Positions 7,520-16,084 of a stretch of DNA of 64,000 nucleotides are shown here, piece after piece. Below the pieces are notes generated by a model. That model was not told the DNA's origin and did not search any database. It saw nothing but the letters and a program-made list of their open reading frames with translations. Numbering within the stretch: position 1 is the stretch's first letter; every line of letters starts with the position of its first letter. Origin of the DNA: Kushneria avicenniae (GTDB taxonomy: Bacteria > Pseudomonadota > Gammaproteobacteria > Pseudomonadales > Halomonadaceae); the NCBI RefSeq assembly GCF_900112585.1, contig NZ_FOLY01000005.1:310001-374000 (forward strand). The letters run 5' to 3'. Made by a program: the position numbers and the translations under genes.

Positions 7520-9196
7520 ATGTCCCGGCTCGAAGGCGGACGACGCCTTTGGTGGCGCACGATATCCGGCATGCTGACGGGGCTGGCGCTGGCAGCATCG
7601 GCCATCGCTGCCGCCAGCGCTGACCCTTCAAAGGCGCCTGCCTCCCTGCATCTTGAGCGCAGAACGCTGCCCGAGCTACGCGATATGCTCGACCGCGGCG
7701 AGGTCACTTCCGAACAGCTTACCCGCTTCTATCTGGCCCGCATCGGTACTCTGGATGATCAGGGGCCCACCATCAACGCCATGCTGGATCTGGCGCCCGG
7801 CGCCATTGCCCGGGCCCGCGAGCTGGATCGCCACCGGGATGACGGCGATCACGGTCCGCTCTACGGCATCCCCTTTGTGGTCAAGGACAATACTGATGTG
7901 AAGGGGCTACCCACCTCGGGCGGTTCCATGGTGCTGTCACACGCCTATCCGCAGGATAGTGCGCATGTGGTCAGGCGGCTGGAGCGCGCCGGCGCGGTGC
8001 TGCTGGGCAAGACCAACATGACTGAATTTGCCGCAAGCTATGGAGATGCCGGTTACAGTTCGCGGGGCGGCGTTACCCGCAATCCGTGGCGGCTGGATCG
8101 CAGCGTGCTGGGCTCGAGCAGTGGCTCGGCGGCAGCGGTGGCGGCCGGTTTTGCGCCCTTTGCGCTGGGCACCGACACCGAAGGCTCCGTGCGCGGTCCA
8201 GCGCATGCCGCAGGGCTTGTGGCCATGCGTCCGACGCTGGGCCGGGTCAGCCGTGACGGCATCATCCCGCTGGCAATGTCCTTTGATACCCCGGCACCCA
8301 TGACGCGCACAGTGCAGGGTAATGCCTGGGTACTGGACGCCATGGCCGGTCGCGATGACGCTGATGAGGTCACCTGGTTCAACGATACCGCTCCGCTCGA
8401 GGGCCTTGAGTCTCTGGCCGTTCCGGCATCTCAAACGCCACTTGAAGGGCTGCGCGTGGGCATCATCGAGCATCGCGAGGCGGGCAATACCGAGATAGAG
8501 ACACACTTTGCCCGCGCGCTGAAGCGTCTGGAAGCGCTGGGGGCCACGTCGGTAAAGGTCACGCTGGACAAGCACTATCTTGATCTCTGGCCCGGCGTGG
8601 TGGGGCCTGTCCATCAGGCAGAGTTCCAGCCACAGCTGGAGCGCTATCTGCGTCAGTTCGATGACGGCGAGCCTCACACGCTCAAGGAGATCATGGAGCG
8701 CTGCGAGGCGCTGAATCAGCATGCCGGAGAGCACCCGCCGGTAACGCCGGGGCGGATTCGCGGTATGCAGTATCGTCTGAACAAGCGGCTGGAAGGCTCT
8801 TCGGAATATCTGGACGTCATCTCGCGCCGCATTCCGGAACTGCGTGAGCATCTCTCGCAGTTTATGGCCAGCAATCGCCTTGATGCTCTGATCTTTCCCA
8901 CCGAGGCGTGCCCGGCGCCACCGCTCAAGGCCGGCGAGCACAGCGACCATGAGTGCACGGCCAGCGAGCCGTTTGCGCTGGGCTACATCGCCTCTGCGAC
9001 AGGGTTTCCCGAGCTGACCATGCCGATGGGCATGACCCGTGCCGGCGTGCCGATCAATGTGTCGCTTCTTGGAGGCGAGCGTCAGGAAGCCGCGCTCTAT
9101 CGGCTGGGGCTGGCCTTCATGCAGGATGTCGACGATGATGACGTGCTTGGATTGCCGGCCATGGCGCCGCTTGAGCCGTCCTCTGCCAACCCCTGA
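7520..9196 (+). CDS. Exported amidase-signature-family amidase
   Basis: This 558-aa hydrolase of the amidase signature family cleaves C-N amide bonds. A Sec signal peptide covers about residues 1-34 (basic GRRLWWR, hydrophobic core, then AAASA before DPS), so it should act in the periplasm or outside. The catalytic Lys122 (FVVKDN), cis-Ser near 200 in GSSSGSAAA and nucleophile Ser223 (GTDTEGSVRGPA) are all present. GGGGAG lies 6 nt before the ATG at 7520; the adjacent ATG at 7517 is the alternative. The I78-type lipoprotein follows 16 nt downstream, probably in the same transcript. The substrate is not predictable. Confidence 0.88.
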   Translation: MSRLEGGRRLWWRTISGMLTGLALAASAIAAASADPSKAPASLHLERRTLPELRDMLDRGEVTSEQLTRFYLARIGTLDDQGPTINAMLDLAPGAIARARELDRHRDDGDHGPLYGIPFVVKDNTDVKGLPTSGGSMVLSHAYPQDSAHVVRRLERAGAVLLGKTNMTEFAASYGDAGYSSRGGVTRNPWRLDRSVLGSSSGSAAAVAAGFAPFALGTDTEGSVRGPAHAAGLVAMRPTLGRVSRDGIIPLAMSFDTPAPMTRTVQGNAWVLDAMAGRDDADEVTWFNDTAPLEGLESLAVPASQTPLEGLRVGIIEHREAGNTEIETHFARALKRLEALGATSVKVTLDKHYLDLWPGVVGPVHQAEFQPQLERYLRQFDDGEPHTLKEIMERCEALNQHAGEHPPVTPGRIRGMQYRLNKRLEGSSEYLDVISRRIPELREHLSQFMASNRLDALIFPTEACPAPPLKAGEHSDHECTASEPFALGYIASATGFPELTMPMGMTRAGVPINVSLLGGERQEAALYRLGLAFMQDVDDDDVLGLPAMAPLEPSSANP

Positions 9197-9212
9197 CAGG
9201 AGGGAGATCACC

Positions 9213-9575
9213 ATGAAACATGTTCTGCTTGCCGCGCTTGCCACCGTGACGCTGGGCCTGAGTGGCTGCGCCTGGTGGGGGGGCGGCAGTGACGAAACCG
9301 CGTCAGCGCCAGCGGATACCCATGCGAACCAGGAGGATGCTGGTGACAGTGCCGGCTCGGATGAGGCGAAAAAGGCCTGTGGCGCCGACCGCCTGGATGC
9401 CCTGACGGGTGGTCTGCTGGATCAGGACATGCGTCAGCAGATCGTGGATCAGAGCCAGGCGCAGCAGTTTCGCGTACTGGCACCGGACACCATTCGCACC
9501 ATGGATTATCACGCGGACCGGCTGAACATTCATATCAACGAGCAGGGCGTGGTTCAGTCGTTTGAGTGCGGTTGA
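9213..9575 (+). CDS. I78-family peptidase-inhibitor-like lipoprotein
   Basis: The 120-aa product has a lipoprotein signal peptide with lipobox LSGC (Cys19). A low-complexity Ala/Asp/Glu linker to about residue 52 follows, then an inhibitor-I78-like domain. That domain has CGADRLDALTGG near its start and ends in RLNIHINEQGVVQSFECG, with two cysteines likely forming a disulfide. Family members inhibit serine peptidases; whether this one does is inferred. GGAGG precedes the ATG at 9213. The 3' end overlaps the convergent uraD by 22 bp. Confidence 0.85.
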   Translation: MKHVLLAALATVTLGLSGCAWWGGGSDETASAPADTHANQEDAGDSAGSDEAKKACGADRLDALTGGLLDQDMRQQIVDQSQAQQFRVLAPDTIRTMDYHADRLNIHINEQGVVQSFECG

Positions 9576-10078
9576 TCGGTATCGAGCAATGCGTGTAGAC
9601 GCTGTCGCGCAATATGGCCGATCTGGGTCAGGCTCTCACTGACTTCGGTATCGCTGTCGCGGGGCAGGCGCACCTCCAGAGTGGACACAATGACCTCGGG
9701 GCTCAGCCCGGTGACGGCAATGACAAAGGGAAAGCCGTGACGCCGACGATAGGCCTCGTTGAGCGTCCGCAATCGTTCCAGACGCTCCTGATCCTCGGCC
9801 AGACCGGCGCCGCGCTGTTCGGCCTGTGACGCCGGCGTCAGCCGGGCAAGCTGACGGCTGCCCAGTTCCGGGTGGGCGCAGATCAGGTCAAGCTGCTGCC
9901 TGCCGGACGCCTGACGGACATGCGCCTGAGCAGCCTCGATCAGGGCGTCACCGCTGGCAAAGGGGCGCTGTGCGGCAATGGCGCGGACGATCCAGGGGGA
10001 GTGTTCGTAGAGGCCATCCAGATGGGCGACGAACCGGTCTTCGGGCAGATGGTTAAGGGTTTCCAGTGTGACGGACAT
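9554..10078 (-). CDS. uraD: OHCU decarboxylase (UraD)
   Basis: This enzyme decarboxylates 2-oxo-4-hydroxy-4-carboxy-5-ureidoimidazoline to S-allantoin, the last step from urate, in the cytosol. The 174-aa product has catalytic His69 in the AHPELG motif, the SQAEQRGAGL segment, and the FPFVIAVTGLS motif. AAAGGAAA lies upstream of the ATG at 10078; the frame runs to 10243 without support. The uraH gene is divergent, starting 75 bp away, and completes urate opening. Its final 22 bp overlap the end of the convergent lipoprotein gene. Confidence 0.93.
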   Translation of the reverse strand: MSVTLETLNHLPEDRFVAHLDGLYEHSPWIVRAIAAQRPFASGDALIEAAQAHVRQASGRQQLDLICAHPELGSRQLARLTPASQAEQRGAGLAEDQERLERLRTLNEAYRRRHGFPFVIAVTGLSPEVIVSTLEVRLPRDSDTEVSESLTQIGHIARQRLHALLDTDQPHSND

Positions 10079-10152
10079 ATTGGGCTTTCCTTTGAAAATG
10101 AATCCTGACAGTCTCAGCGAGCAGTCCTTTTTTCCATTACCCGGTAACTTCA

Positions 10153-10482
10153 ATGACGACGCTGAGTACTCACGTTCTTGATCAGCACGGCGGTCTGCCG
10201 GCCGCCGGGCTCCATGTTGATCTGTATGCTCATGGTGCTGCAACGCCCTGTGCCCATGGGATCACCAACCAGGATGGTCGCCTTGATGCGCCGCTGCTGG
10301 ATAACGGCGAGGGCGGACAGTACACCCTGCATTTTCACGTGCGTGACTACTTTCTGGCCCGCGGTGTGGACTCGCCGTTTCTGGACCGGGTGCCGGTGAG
10401 CGTGACGCTGGCCAACGGGCAGCGCTACCACGTGCCGCTTTTGATCACCCCATGGGGGTACAACGTCTATCGCGGCAGCTAG
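10153..10482 (+). CDS. uraH: 5-hydroxyisourate hydrolase (UraH)
   Basis: This transthyretin-like enzyme hydrolyses 5-hydroxyisourate to OHCU, the substrate of UraD. The 109-aa length fits the family. The N-terminal LSTHVLDQHGG motif and the C-terminal YRGS tetrapeptide that closes the active site are both present, as is the central HFHVRDYF segment. No clear ribosome binding site is seen before the ATG at 10153. It lies divergent to uraD and convergent with xdhC, leaving 15 bp between their stops. Confidence 0.94.
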   Translation: MTTLSTHVLDQHGGLPAAGLHVDLYAHGAATPCAHGITNQDGRLDAPLLDNGEGGQYTLHFHVRDYFLARGVDSPFLDRVPVSVTLANGQRYHVPLLITPWGYNVYRGS

Positions 10483-10497
10483 AGCACGCAAGTGGTG

Positions 10498-11379
10498 TCA
10501 TGGGATGCCCTGAGCCGCGGCAGCGGCCTCGAGACGGTTCAGCGCCTCCCGCGGCAGCCCCCTTAACGAAGGGGCCGGCGTGCTCCGGGTCAGCGTCAGC
10601 AGTTCGGCAGCAATGGCGATGGCGATGGCCTGCGGGCGCTTGTCACCGCCGCTGTTGCCCAGCGGGCAGCGCAGGGCGTCTATCACGTCCATGGGCAGCC
10701 CTCTGTCACGCAGGCGCCGGGCGAAGCGCGCCCGCTTGCTCTCGGAACCGATCAGCCCGAGCGACGCCTGGTCACGTCGCGTCATGAGTGCGGCCAAAAG
10801 CGTTTCATCGAGCGCGTGATCGTGGGTCATGATCAAACAGTGGCCTCCGGGGGCCAGTCGGGTCATCTGATCGTCAGCGCTCAGTCCGAAATGACAGCGC
10901 GTGGTGGGAGCGTTCGCCGTCACTTCCAGTGAAGACGGCGAGCGGGTATCGAACCAGTCAACGCGCCAGCCCAGCCCGCCCAGCAGCGGCTCCAGCGCCC
11001 GGGCCACGTGGCCAGCGCCAAACAGGGCCACCTGCATGGCGGGTGCCGGGTAGAGCGTCATCAGTACCTCCACATGGCCGCCGCAGCACTGCCCCGAGCG
11101 GGTGCCCAGCGAGAAACTCTCCAGTCGACAGCCTGATTCTCCGCGCGCCAGTGCCTGCCGCGCGATCTCGATCACTTCCTGTTCAAAACGCCCGCCACCC
11201 AGCGTGTCAAAATGCGCCGTCTCGGTGATTACCATCTGACTGCCCGGCTCGCGCGGGGTTGAACCGGCGCTGGTCACGATCTGGGTACAGGCATGCGCGA
11301 TACCGCGGTGCTGACAGTCACTGAGGGCCTCATGCCAGCGCAGCGCCGGATGATGTGAATCATTTTGCTGACATGGCAT
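10498..11379 (-). CDS. xdhC: Xanthine dehydrogenase accessory protein XdhC
   Basis: XdhC binds molybdenum cofactor and promotes its sulfuration and insertion into xanthine dehydrogenase. The 293-aa product has the N-terminal XdhC/CoxI domain with SAGSTPREPGSQM, the cysteine-rich SGQCCGGHVEVL, and a Rossmann-like C-terminal domain starting at ALFGAGHVA. Near the end the family CPxG motif appears as CPLGNSGGDKRP. Its start overlaps the end of xdhB by 20 bp. The gene order xdhA-xdhB-xdhC on the minus strand is that of a classic xdh operon. Confidence 0.93.
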   Translation of the reverse strand: MPCQQNDSHHPALRWHEALSDCQHRGIAHACTQIVTSAGSTPREPGSQMVITETAHFDTLGGGRFEQEVIEIARQALARGESGCRLESFSLGTRSGQCCGGHVEVLMTLYPAPAMQVALFGAGHVARALEPLLGGLGWRVDWFDTRSPSSLEVTANAPTTRCHFGLSADDQMTRLAPGGHCLIMTHDHALDETLLAALMTRRDQASLGLIGSESKRARFARRLRDRGLPMDVIDALRCPLGNSGGDKRPQAIAIAIAAELLTLTRSTPAPSLRGLPREALNRLEAAAAAQGIP

Positions 11380-13795
11380 CGGACACTTCCTCTCTCGTTA
11401 TGGGAGCGCCCTTGCGTCCGGCGCGCGCTGCCTGACAGGCCATCAGCACCCGTTCCGGCGTGGCCGGTGTATCCAGCCGTGGGCTCGAGCGGTCATCGGC
11501 AAGACCGGCGATGGCATCGCGCAGCGCTGACCATACCGAAATGGCCAGCATCAGCGGGGGTTCCCCGACCGCCTTGGATCGATAGATCGTCGCCTGTGAG
11601 TTGGGATGGCCCTCCAGCAGGCTGACGCGAAAGTCACGCGGGGCATCACCACAGGCCGGGATCTTGTAGGTGGCAGGTCCCGTGGTCAGCAGATGCCCCT
11701 GGTCGTCCCACTTGAGCTCCTCGGTGGTCAGCCAGCCCATGCCCTGGATGAAACCGCCTTCGATCTGGCCGCGATCGATGGCCGGATTGAGTGACTCCCC
11801 CACGTCGTGAAGGATGTCGACCCGGGCCACCCGGTATTCACCGGTAAGGGTATCCACGTGTACTTCGCTGACGGCGGCGCCCCAGGCATAGTAGTAAAAG
11901 GGCCGGCCGCGCCCGGTCCGGCGGTCGTAGTGAATCTCGGGCGTGGCGTAGAAACCGGTCGCCGACAGCGAGACCCGGGCCAGGTAGGCCTGCTGTATCA
12001 GCTCGGACCATTTGATGTGCCCGTTTTTGGTCGTCAGTCCATCGTCCTTGAGCATCAGCTGCTCGCGGGGCAGGGCCTGCCAGTCCGACGCGAAATCCAC
12101 CAGGCGCTCGCGCAGGGTGATGGCGGCATGGCGTGCCGCCATGGCGTTGAGATCGGCCCCCGATGAGGCCGCCGTGGGAGAAGTGTTGGGCACCTTGTCG
12201 GTGCGTGTCGCACTGATGCGCACCCGGTGATAAGCGATGCCCAGCTCCCGGGCCACGACCTGACAGACCTTGGTATGCAGCCCCTGGCCCATTTCGGTGC
12301 CGCCATGATTGACCAACACGCTGCCGTCGGTATAGATCATCAGCAGCGCGCCGGCCTGATTGAGATGCCGGGCGGTAAAGGAGATGCCGAACTTGACCGG
12401 GGTCAGGGCCAGCCCCTTGCGGATGACGGGGCTGTCGGCGTTGAAGGCGGCAATATCACGTCGCCGCGCGCGGTAGTCGCTGGAGGCTTCCAGGGTTTCG
12501 ATCAGATCCTTGATCAGTGGCTGGTCGATCTGCTGGCCATAGTGGGTTTCGCAGTGCTCGACGTCATAGAGATTGCGTTTTCGCACATCCAGCGGATCAA
12601 GCCCCAGATATCGGGCGATATCATCCATGGCGCCCTCGATCGGCATCATGCCCTGAGGGCCGCCAAAGCCGCGAAAAGCGGTATTGGAGGCGGTATGGGT
12701 CATGGCCCGATGGCCGGTCACACGGGCATGGCCCAGGTAATAGGCGTTGTCGGCGTGAAACATGGCGCGATCCACCACGCCCTCGGAAAGATCCGGTGAA
12801 TGGCCGCAGTTGCCGATCAGAGTGATGTCGGCGCCGGTCAGGCGTCCGGTGTCGTCAAAGCCGACCTGATATCGATTGTGAAACGGATGGCGCTTGCCGG
12901 TGGCCTGCATGTCATCGGCCCGCGGCAGGCGAAAGCGTACGGCACAGCCGTTGCGATGGGCGGCCAGCGCCGCCATTGCGCCCAGTGCGGCCGCCTGGCT
13001 CTCCTTGCCGCCAAAACCGCCGCCCATGCGACGAACTTCGGCGACAATGCCATGAAGCGGGATGCCCAAAACTTCAGCGACCAGCTTCTGGACTTCGCTG
13101 GGGTGCTGGCTGGAGGTCAGCACGCGCAGGCCGTCATCGTCGAGCCTCTCGGCCTGGGCAATCTGGCTTTCGAGGTAGAAATGCTCCTGACCGCCAATAC
13201 ACTGCTCACCGGTCAGCACATGAGCCGCCGCCTGCAGGGCCCGGTCCACGTTGCCACTGGTCTGGGTATCCTCGCTCATGGCCGCGCCGCGATCGAGTGC
13301 CGGTGCCGGCAGCGGGCGCTCATGTACATGCTCGGGCAGCACGGTCAGGCCGGCCTTGATCGAGGCAACCGGGTCCAGCGCCGGTGCTTGAAGTTCGTAG
13401 TCGATACGAGCGTGGGCCACGGCGCAGCGCGCGTGGTAAAGCGTATCGGCTACCACGGCAAAGACCATTTGACCGGCGTAGCGCACGTCATTTTCGGCCA
13501 GCAGTGGGTCACCCGGGTAAACGGCGCCGACCTCGTTGTGGCCCGGAATATCGGCGGCCGTGATCACGTCGATTACCCCGGGCTGGCATCGGACCTCGCT
13601 CAGGTCCATGCGCCGTATTCGGGCACTGGCATGTGGTGAAAGTCCCACGGCCAGATGATGCATGTCCGCCGGCCCCGGCAGGTCATCAATGTAGGCGGCC
13701 CGGCCGGTGACATGGCCAGTGGCGCTATCGTGTCCCGGCATTGCTTTGTCGGCAGTCACCGCCGCCGCGGTGCTGGACTGGATCAGCTTGCGCAT
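11360..13795 (-). CDS. xdhB: Xanthine dehydrogenase molybdopterin-binding subunit
   Basis: This is the large catalytic subunit, 811 aa, which oxidises hypoxanthine and xanthine to urate. It begins with the aldehyde oxidase/xanthine dehydrogenase a/b hammerhead (GHVTGRAAYIDDLPGP). It has the Mo-pterin signatures RRMGGGFGGKE, FRGFGGPQGM and GGTEMGQGLHTK. The catalytic glutamate is in SKAVGEPPLML. It starts 2 nt after the xdhA stop, so the subunits are tightly coupled. The protein has no signal peptide and is cytosolic. Confidence 0.95.
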   Translation of the reverse strand: MRKLIQSSTAAAVTADKAMPGHDSATGHVTGRAAYIDDLPGPADMHHLAVGLSPHASARIRRMDLSEVRCQPGVIDVITAADIPGHNEVGAVYPGDPLLAENDVRYAGQMVFAVVADTLYHARCAVAHARIDYELQAPALDPVASIKAGLTVLPEHVHERPLPAPALDRGAAMSEDTQTSGNVDRALQAAAHVLTGEQCIGGQEHFYLESQIAQAERLDDDGLRVLTSSQHPSEVQKLVAEVLGIPLHGIVAEVRRMGGGFGGKESQAAALGAMAALAAHRNGCAVRFRLPRADDMQATGKRHPFHNRYQVGFDDTGRLTGADITLIGNCGHSPDLSEGVVDRAMFHADNAYYLGHARVTGHRAMTHTASNTAFRGFGGPQGMMPIEGAMDDIARYLGLDPLDVRKRNLYDVEHCETHYGQQIDQPLIKDLIETLEASSDYRARRRDIAAFNADSPVIRKGLALTPVKFGISFTARHLNQAGALLMIYTDGSVLVNHGGTEMGQGLHTKVCQVVARELGIAYHRVRISATRTDKVPNTSPTAASSGADLNAMAARHAAITLRERLVDFASDWQALPREQLMLKDDGLTTKNGHIKWSELIQQAYLARVSLSATGFYATPEIHYDRRTGRGRPFYYYAWGAAVSEVHVDTLTGEYRVARVDILHDVGESLNPAIDRGQIEGGFIQGMGWLTTEELKWDDQGHLLTTGPATYKIPACGDAPRDFRVSLLEGHPNSQATIYRSKAVGEPPLMLAISVWSALRDAIAGLADDRSSPRLDTPATPERVLMACQAARAGRKGAPITREEVSDAMSAK

Positions 13796-13797
13796 GG

Positions 13798-15219
13798 TCA
13801 GATCTCCTCCAGGGTCATGGGGATGGCATCGTGTCGACTCGTGAGCCGGTAACGAGCGCGGGCCAGCAGGCCGGCCATGGCCGCGAGGCGATAGTCACGA
13901 CTGGCACGGACATCATCAATTGGCGAGAAGTCCTCGGCGATGGCCTTGCAGGCATTGGCCAGAACGTCGCCATCGAAGACCCGTCCCTCAAGTGCCGCCT
14001 CGGCATGGCGCGCCCGCTGCGAGGTCGCTGCCATGCCGCCGCACGCCACCCGGACATTATTGAGCCGCCCGTCATGGCCGGTCACGGCGCGCAGGGCCAG
14101 CATCACGGCAGAGATATCATCATCACGGCGCTTGCTGACCTTCCAGGCCAGCAGCTGCTCGCCGTCACGCAGGCGGGGCAGATAGATGGCGTCCAGATAT
14201 TCACCTTCGGCCAGCGCGGTACACCGGTAGCCGGTAAAGAAGTCATCGATTGGCAGCTCGCGCATGCCCTGAGCACCGTTGAGGCGCAGCCGGGCGCCGA
14301 GCGCCATGAGAACCGGCGGTGTATCGCCGATGGGCGAGGCGTTGGCGAGGTTGCCGGCCAGGGTGGCGCGATATCGAATCTGCAGCGAACCGAGCCGTTC
14401 CAGCAGGGCATGAAAGGCGGGGTAATGATCGGCCAGCAGCGGGGCCAGTCGGTGATAGGTGACACCGGCACCAATCCACCAGCCGTCGGCCTGTTCATCA
14501 ATGTGCCTCAGTTCGCCGATGGCTGACAGGTCAATCAGCTCCGGCAACGGCTTGAGCGCGAGGGTGTGTTCGAGCATTAGATCAGTGCCGCCGGCAATCA
14601 GGCGGGCCTGCGGGTGCTGCGTCAATATCTCGATCAGCGCGTGGCGATTTTCGGGACGATGGAAACCACCGGCCATGGCAGTTTCCGGCAGCTCGGCCGG
14701 GTCATCCATGACCGGACAGGGCAGGGTATGCATGGCCCGGGCCGCGTCGCGAATGGCGCGATAACCGGTACAGCGACAGAGGTTGCCGCCGAGTGTCGCA
14801 TCGATGGTGTCATCGTCCGGCGGGCCGTTCATCCCCCGTCGACGGCGATCATGATCCAGACAGAACAGTGACATGACGATGCCCGGCGTGCAGAAGCCGC
14901 ACTGGCTGCCGTGATGGTCGACCAGGGCCTGCTGTACCGGATGAAGGTGCTCTCCCCGGGGCAGCCCCTCCACGGTCAGAACGTGGCACCCGTGCAGTTG
15001 ATGAGCGGGCAGAATACAGGCGTTGGCACTGTGATAGTGCAGATCGCCGCTGTCATGTCGCGTGCCGATGGCAATGGTGCAGGCGCCACAGTCACCGGAA
15101 GCACAGCCTTCCTTGGTGCCGCAGGCGCCGAGATGCCCGCGCAGCAGCGACAGCGCCGTGGTGTCGGCAGGCAGATGATTCAGGCAGTGACGCTGTCCGT
15201 TCAGGGTCAGGGTAAGCAT
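13798..15219 (-). CDS. xdhA: Xanthine dehydrogenase FeS/FAD subunit
   Basis: This 473-aa small subunit passes electrons from the Mo centre to FAD. The N-terminus has the plant-type [2Fe-2S] cluster cysteines in KEGCASGDCGAC plus Cys68. A second [2Fe-2S] domain carries QCGFCTPG and NLCRCTGYR. The C-terminal half is a FAD-binding domain with IAGGTDL and a CO-dehydrogenase flavoprotein C-terminal region. GGAGG lies upstream of the ATG at 15219; the frame extends to 15309 without support. It is first in the xdhABC operon, with a RutR-like palindrome 45 bp upstream of its start. Confidence 0.94.
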   Translation of the reverse strand: MLTLTLNGQRHCLNHLPADTTALSLLRGHLGACGTKEGCASGDCGACTIAIGTRHDSGDLHYHSANACILPAHQLHGCHVLTVEGLPRGEHLHPVQQALVDHHGSQCGFCTPGIVMSLFCLDHDRRRRGMNGPPDDDTIDATLGGNLCRCTGYRAIRDAARAMHTLPCPVMDDPAELPETAMAGGFHRPENRHALIEILTQHPQARLIAGGTDLMLEHTLALKPLPELIDLSAIGELRHIDEQADGWWIGAGVTYHRLAPLLADHYPAFHALLERLGSLQIRYRATLAGNLANASPIGDTPPVLMALGARLRLNGAQGMRELPIDDFFTGYRCTALAEGEYLDAIYLPRLRDGEQLLAWKVSKRRDDDISAVMLALRAVTGHDGRLNNVRVACGGMAATSQRARHAEAALEGRVFDGDVLANACKAIAEDFSPIDDVRASRDYRLAAMAGLLARARYRLTSRHDAIPMTLEEI

Positions 15220-15263
15220 TGTGGAGCCTCCATGGTATCCGCTGATCATTACCATGCAATTTT

Positions 15264-15279
15264 CTGACCAACTGTTCAG
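15264..15279. promoter_or_regulatory. RutR-like palindromic operator before xdhA
   Basis: The 16-mer CTGACCAACTGTTCAG is an imperfect palindrome between divergent xdhA and the TetR gene. It closely matches the E. coli RutR consensus TTGACCA-NN-TGGTCAA. A sister site lies at 17504-17519 before the permease. The adjacent TetR protein is the natural candidate to bind it. Confidence 0.6.
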
Positions 15280-15331
15280 GAAATTGTCACCCCTGTCGAT
15301 TCGACCCATGGCCAGGCGTGAGGCACTATCG

Positions 15332-15373
15332 CGCTGTTGAACGAAGACATCACGCTGTTGAACGAGGACAACG
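15332..15373. repeat. 21-bp direct repeat, 2 copies
   Basis: CGCTGTTGAACGA occurs at 15332-15344 and 15353-15365 in two tandem 21-bp units, just upstream of the TetR start. The repeat would be translated if a TTG at 15337 were used. That supports choosing the downstream ATG at 15403. Confidence 0.75.
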
Positions 15374-15402
15374 GGGCTTCAGGAGATCTCAAAGGGGCGA
15401 GG

Positions 15403-16083
15403 ATGGCCATCAGGCGCCAGTCAGGCAATGCTTCACAAATATCCGCAGCGGGCACCGTTCGGGCCCGCAATCAGGCGCGAATCCTGGATGCAGCCGAAGC
15501 GGTTTTCGCAGCGCATGGCTACCGCGGCGGTAGCCTGAGTGCCATTGCACAAACGGCCGGTCTGGCGCGCGCCAACCTGCTGTATTATTTCAAGAGCAAA
15601 CACGGGCTCTATGTGGCGCTGCTGGAGCGCACCATGACGCGCTGGAACGACCTGCTCGAGAAGATTGATGTCGACGATGAGCCGGCGCAGGTGCTGAGTG
15701 CTTTCATACGGGCCAAGCTGTCGCTGGTGCGGCAGTATCCGCAGGCGTCGCGTCTGTTTGCAGGAGAGGTGCTGCAGGGGGCGCCGATGCTGCAGGACTA
15801 TCTGCGCGGTCCGCTGCGTGAGTGGGTGGATGCACGGGCCGCCATTCTTTCAGGCTGGATCGAGCGCGGGCAGCTGGATGCCCGCATCGATCCGCATGCG
15901 CTGATCTTTCTGATCTGGTCGACGACCCAGCACTACGCCGACTACGAGGCGCAGGTGCTGGCACTGACCGGCCGCGAGAGTCTGACGGACGCTGACGAAC
16001 AGCGCATTGGTGATTTTCTCTGTCACATGGTGCTCGCCGGCTGTGGCCTCACCGATCCCGGATCGCCCGGCAGCGGCGCCTGA
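15403..16083 (+). CDS. TetR-family regulator, RutR-like
   Basis: This 226-aa DNA-binding regulator has its TetR HTH at about residues 25-70 (LSAIAQTAGLARANLLYYF). The C-terminal domain resembles that of RutR/YcdC (AGEVLQGAPMLQDYL and LIFLIWSTTQHYADY). E. coli RutR responds to uracil and thymine and controls pyrimidine and purine genes. Here it sits between xdhABC and hpxO. AAAGGGG lies 5 nt before the ATG at 15403. Its stop is 1 nt from that of convergent hpxO. The two matching palindromes at 15264 and 17504 are its probable operators. Confidence 0.87.
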   Translation: MAIRRQSGNASQISAAGTVRARNQARILDAAEAVFAAHGYRGGSLSAIAQTAGLARANLLYYFKSKHGLYVALLERTMTRWNDLLEKIDVDDEPAQVLSAFIRAKLSLVRQYPQASRLFAGEVLQGAPMLQDYLRGPLREWVDARAAILSGWIERGQLDARIDPHALIFLIWSTTQHYADYEAQVLALTGRESLTDADEQRIGDFLCHMVLAGCGLTDPGSPGSGA

Positions 16084-16084
16084 G

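Noticed and set aside
10101-10120. CTGACAGTCTCAG as a third RutR-like site between uraD and uraH
   Set aside because: The half-sites do not fit TGACCA and the spacing is 3 bp shorter than in the two good sites.
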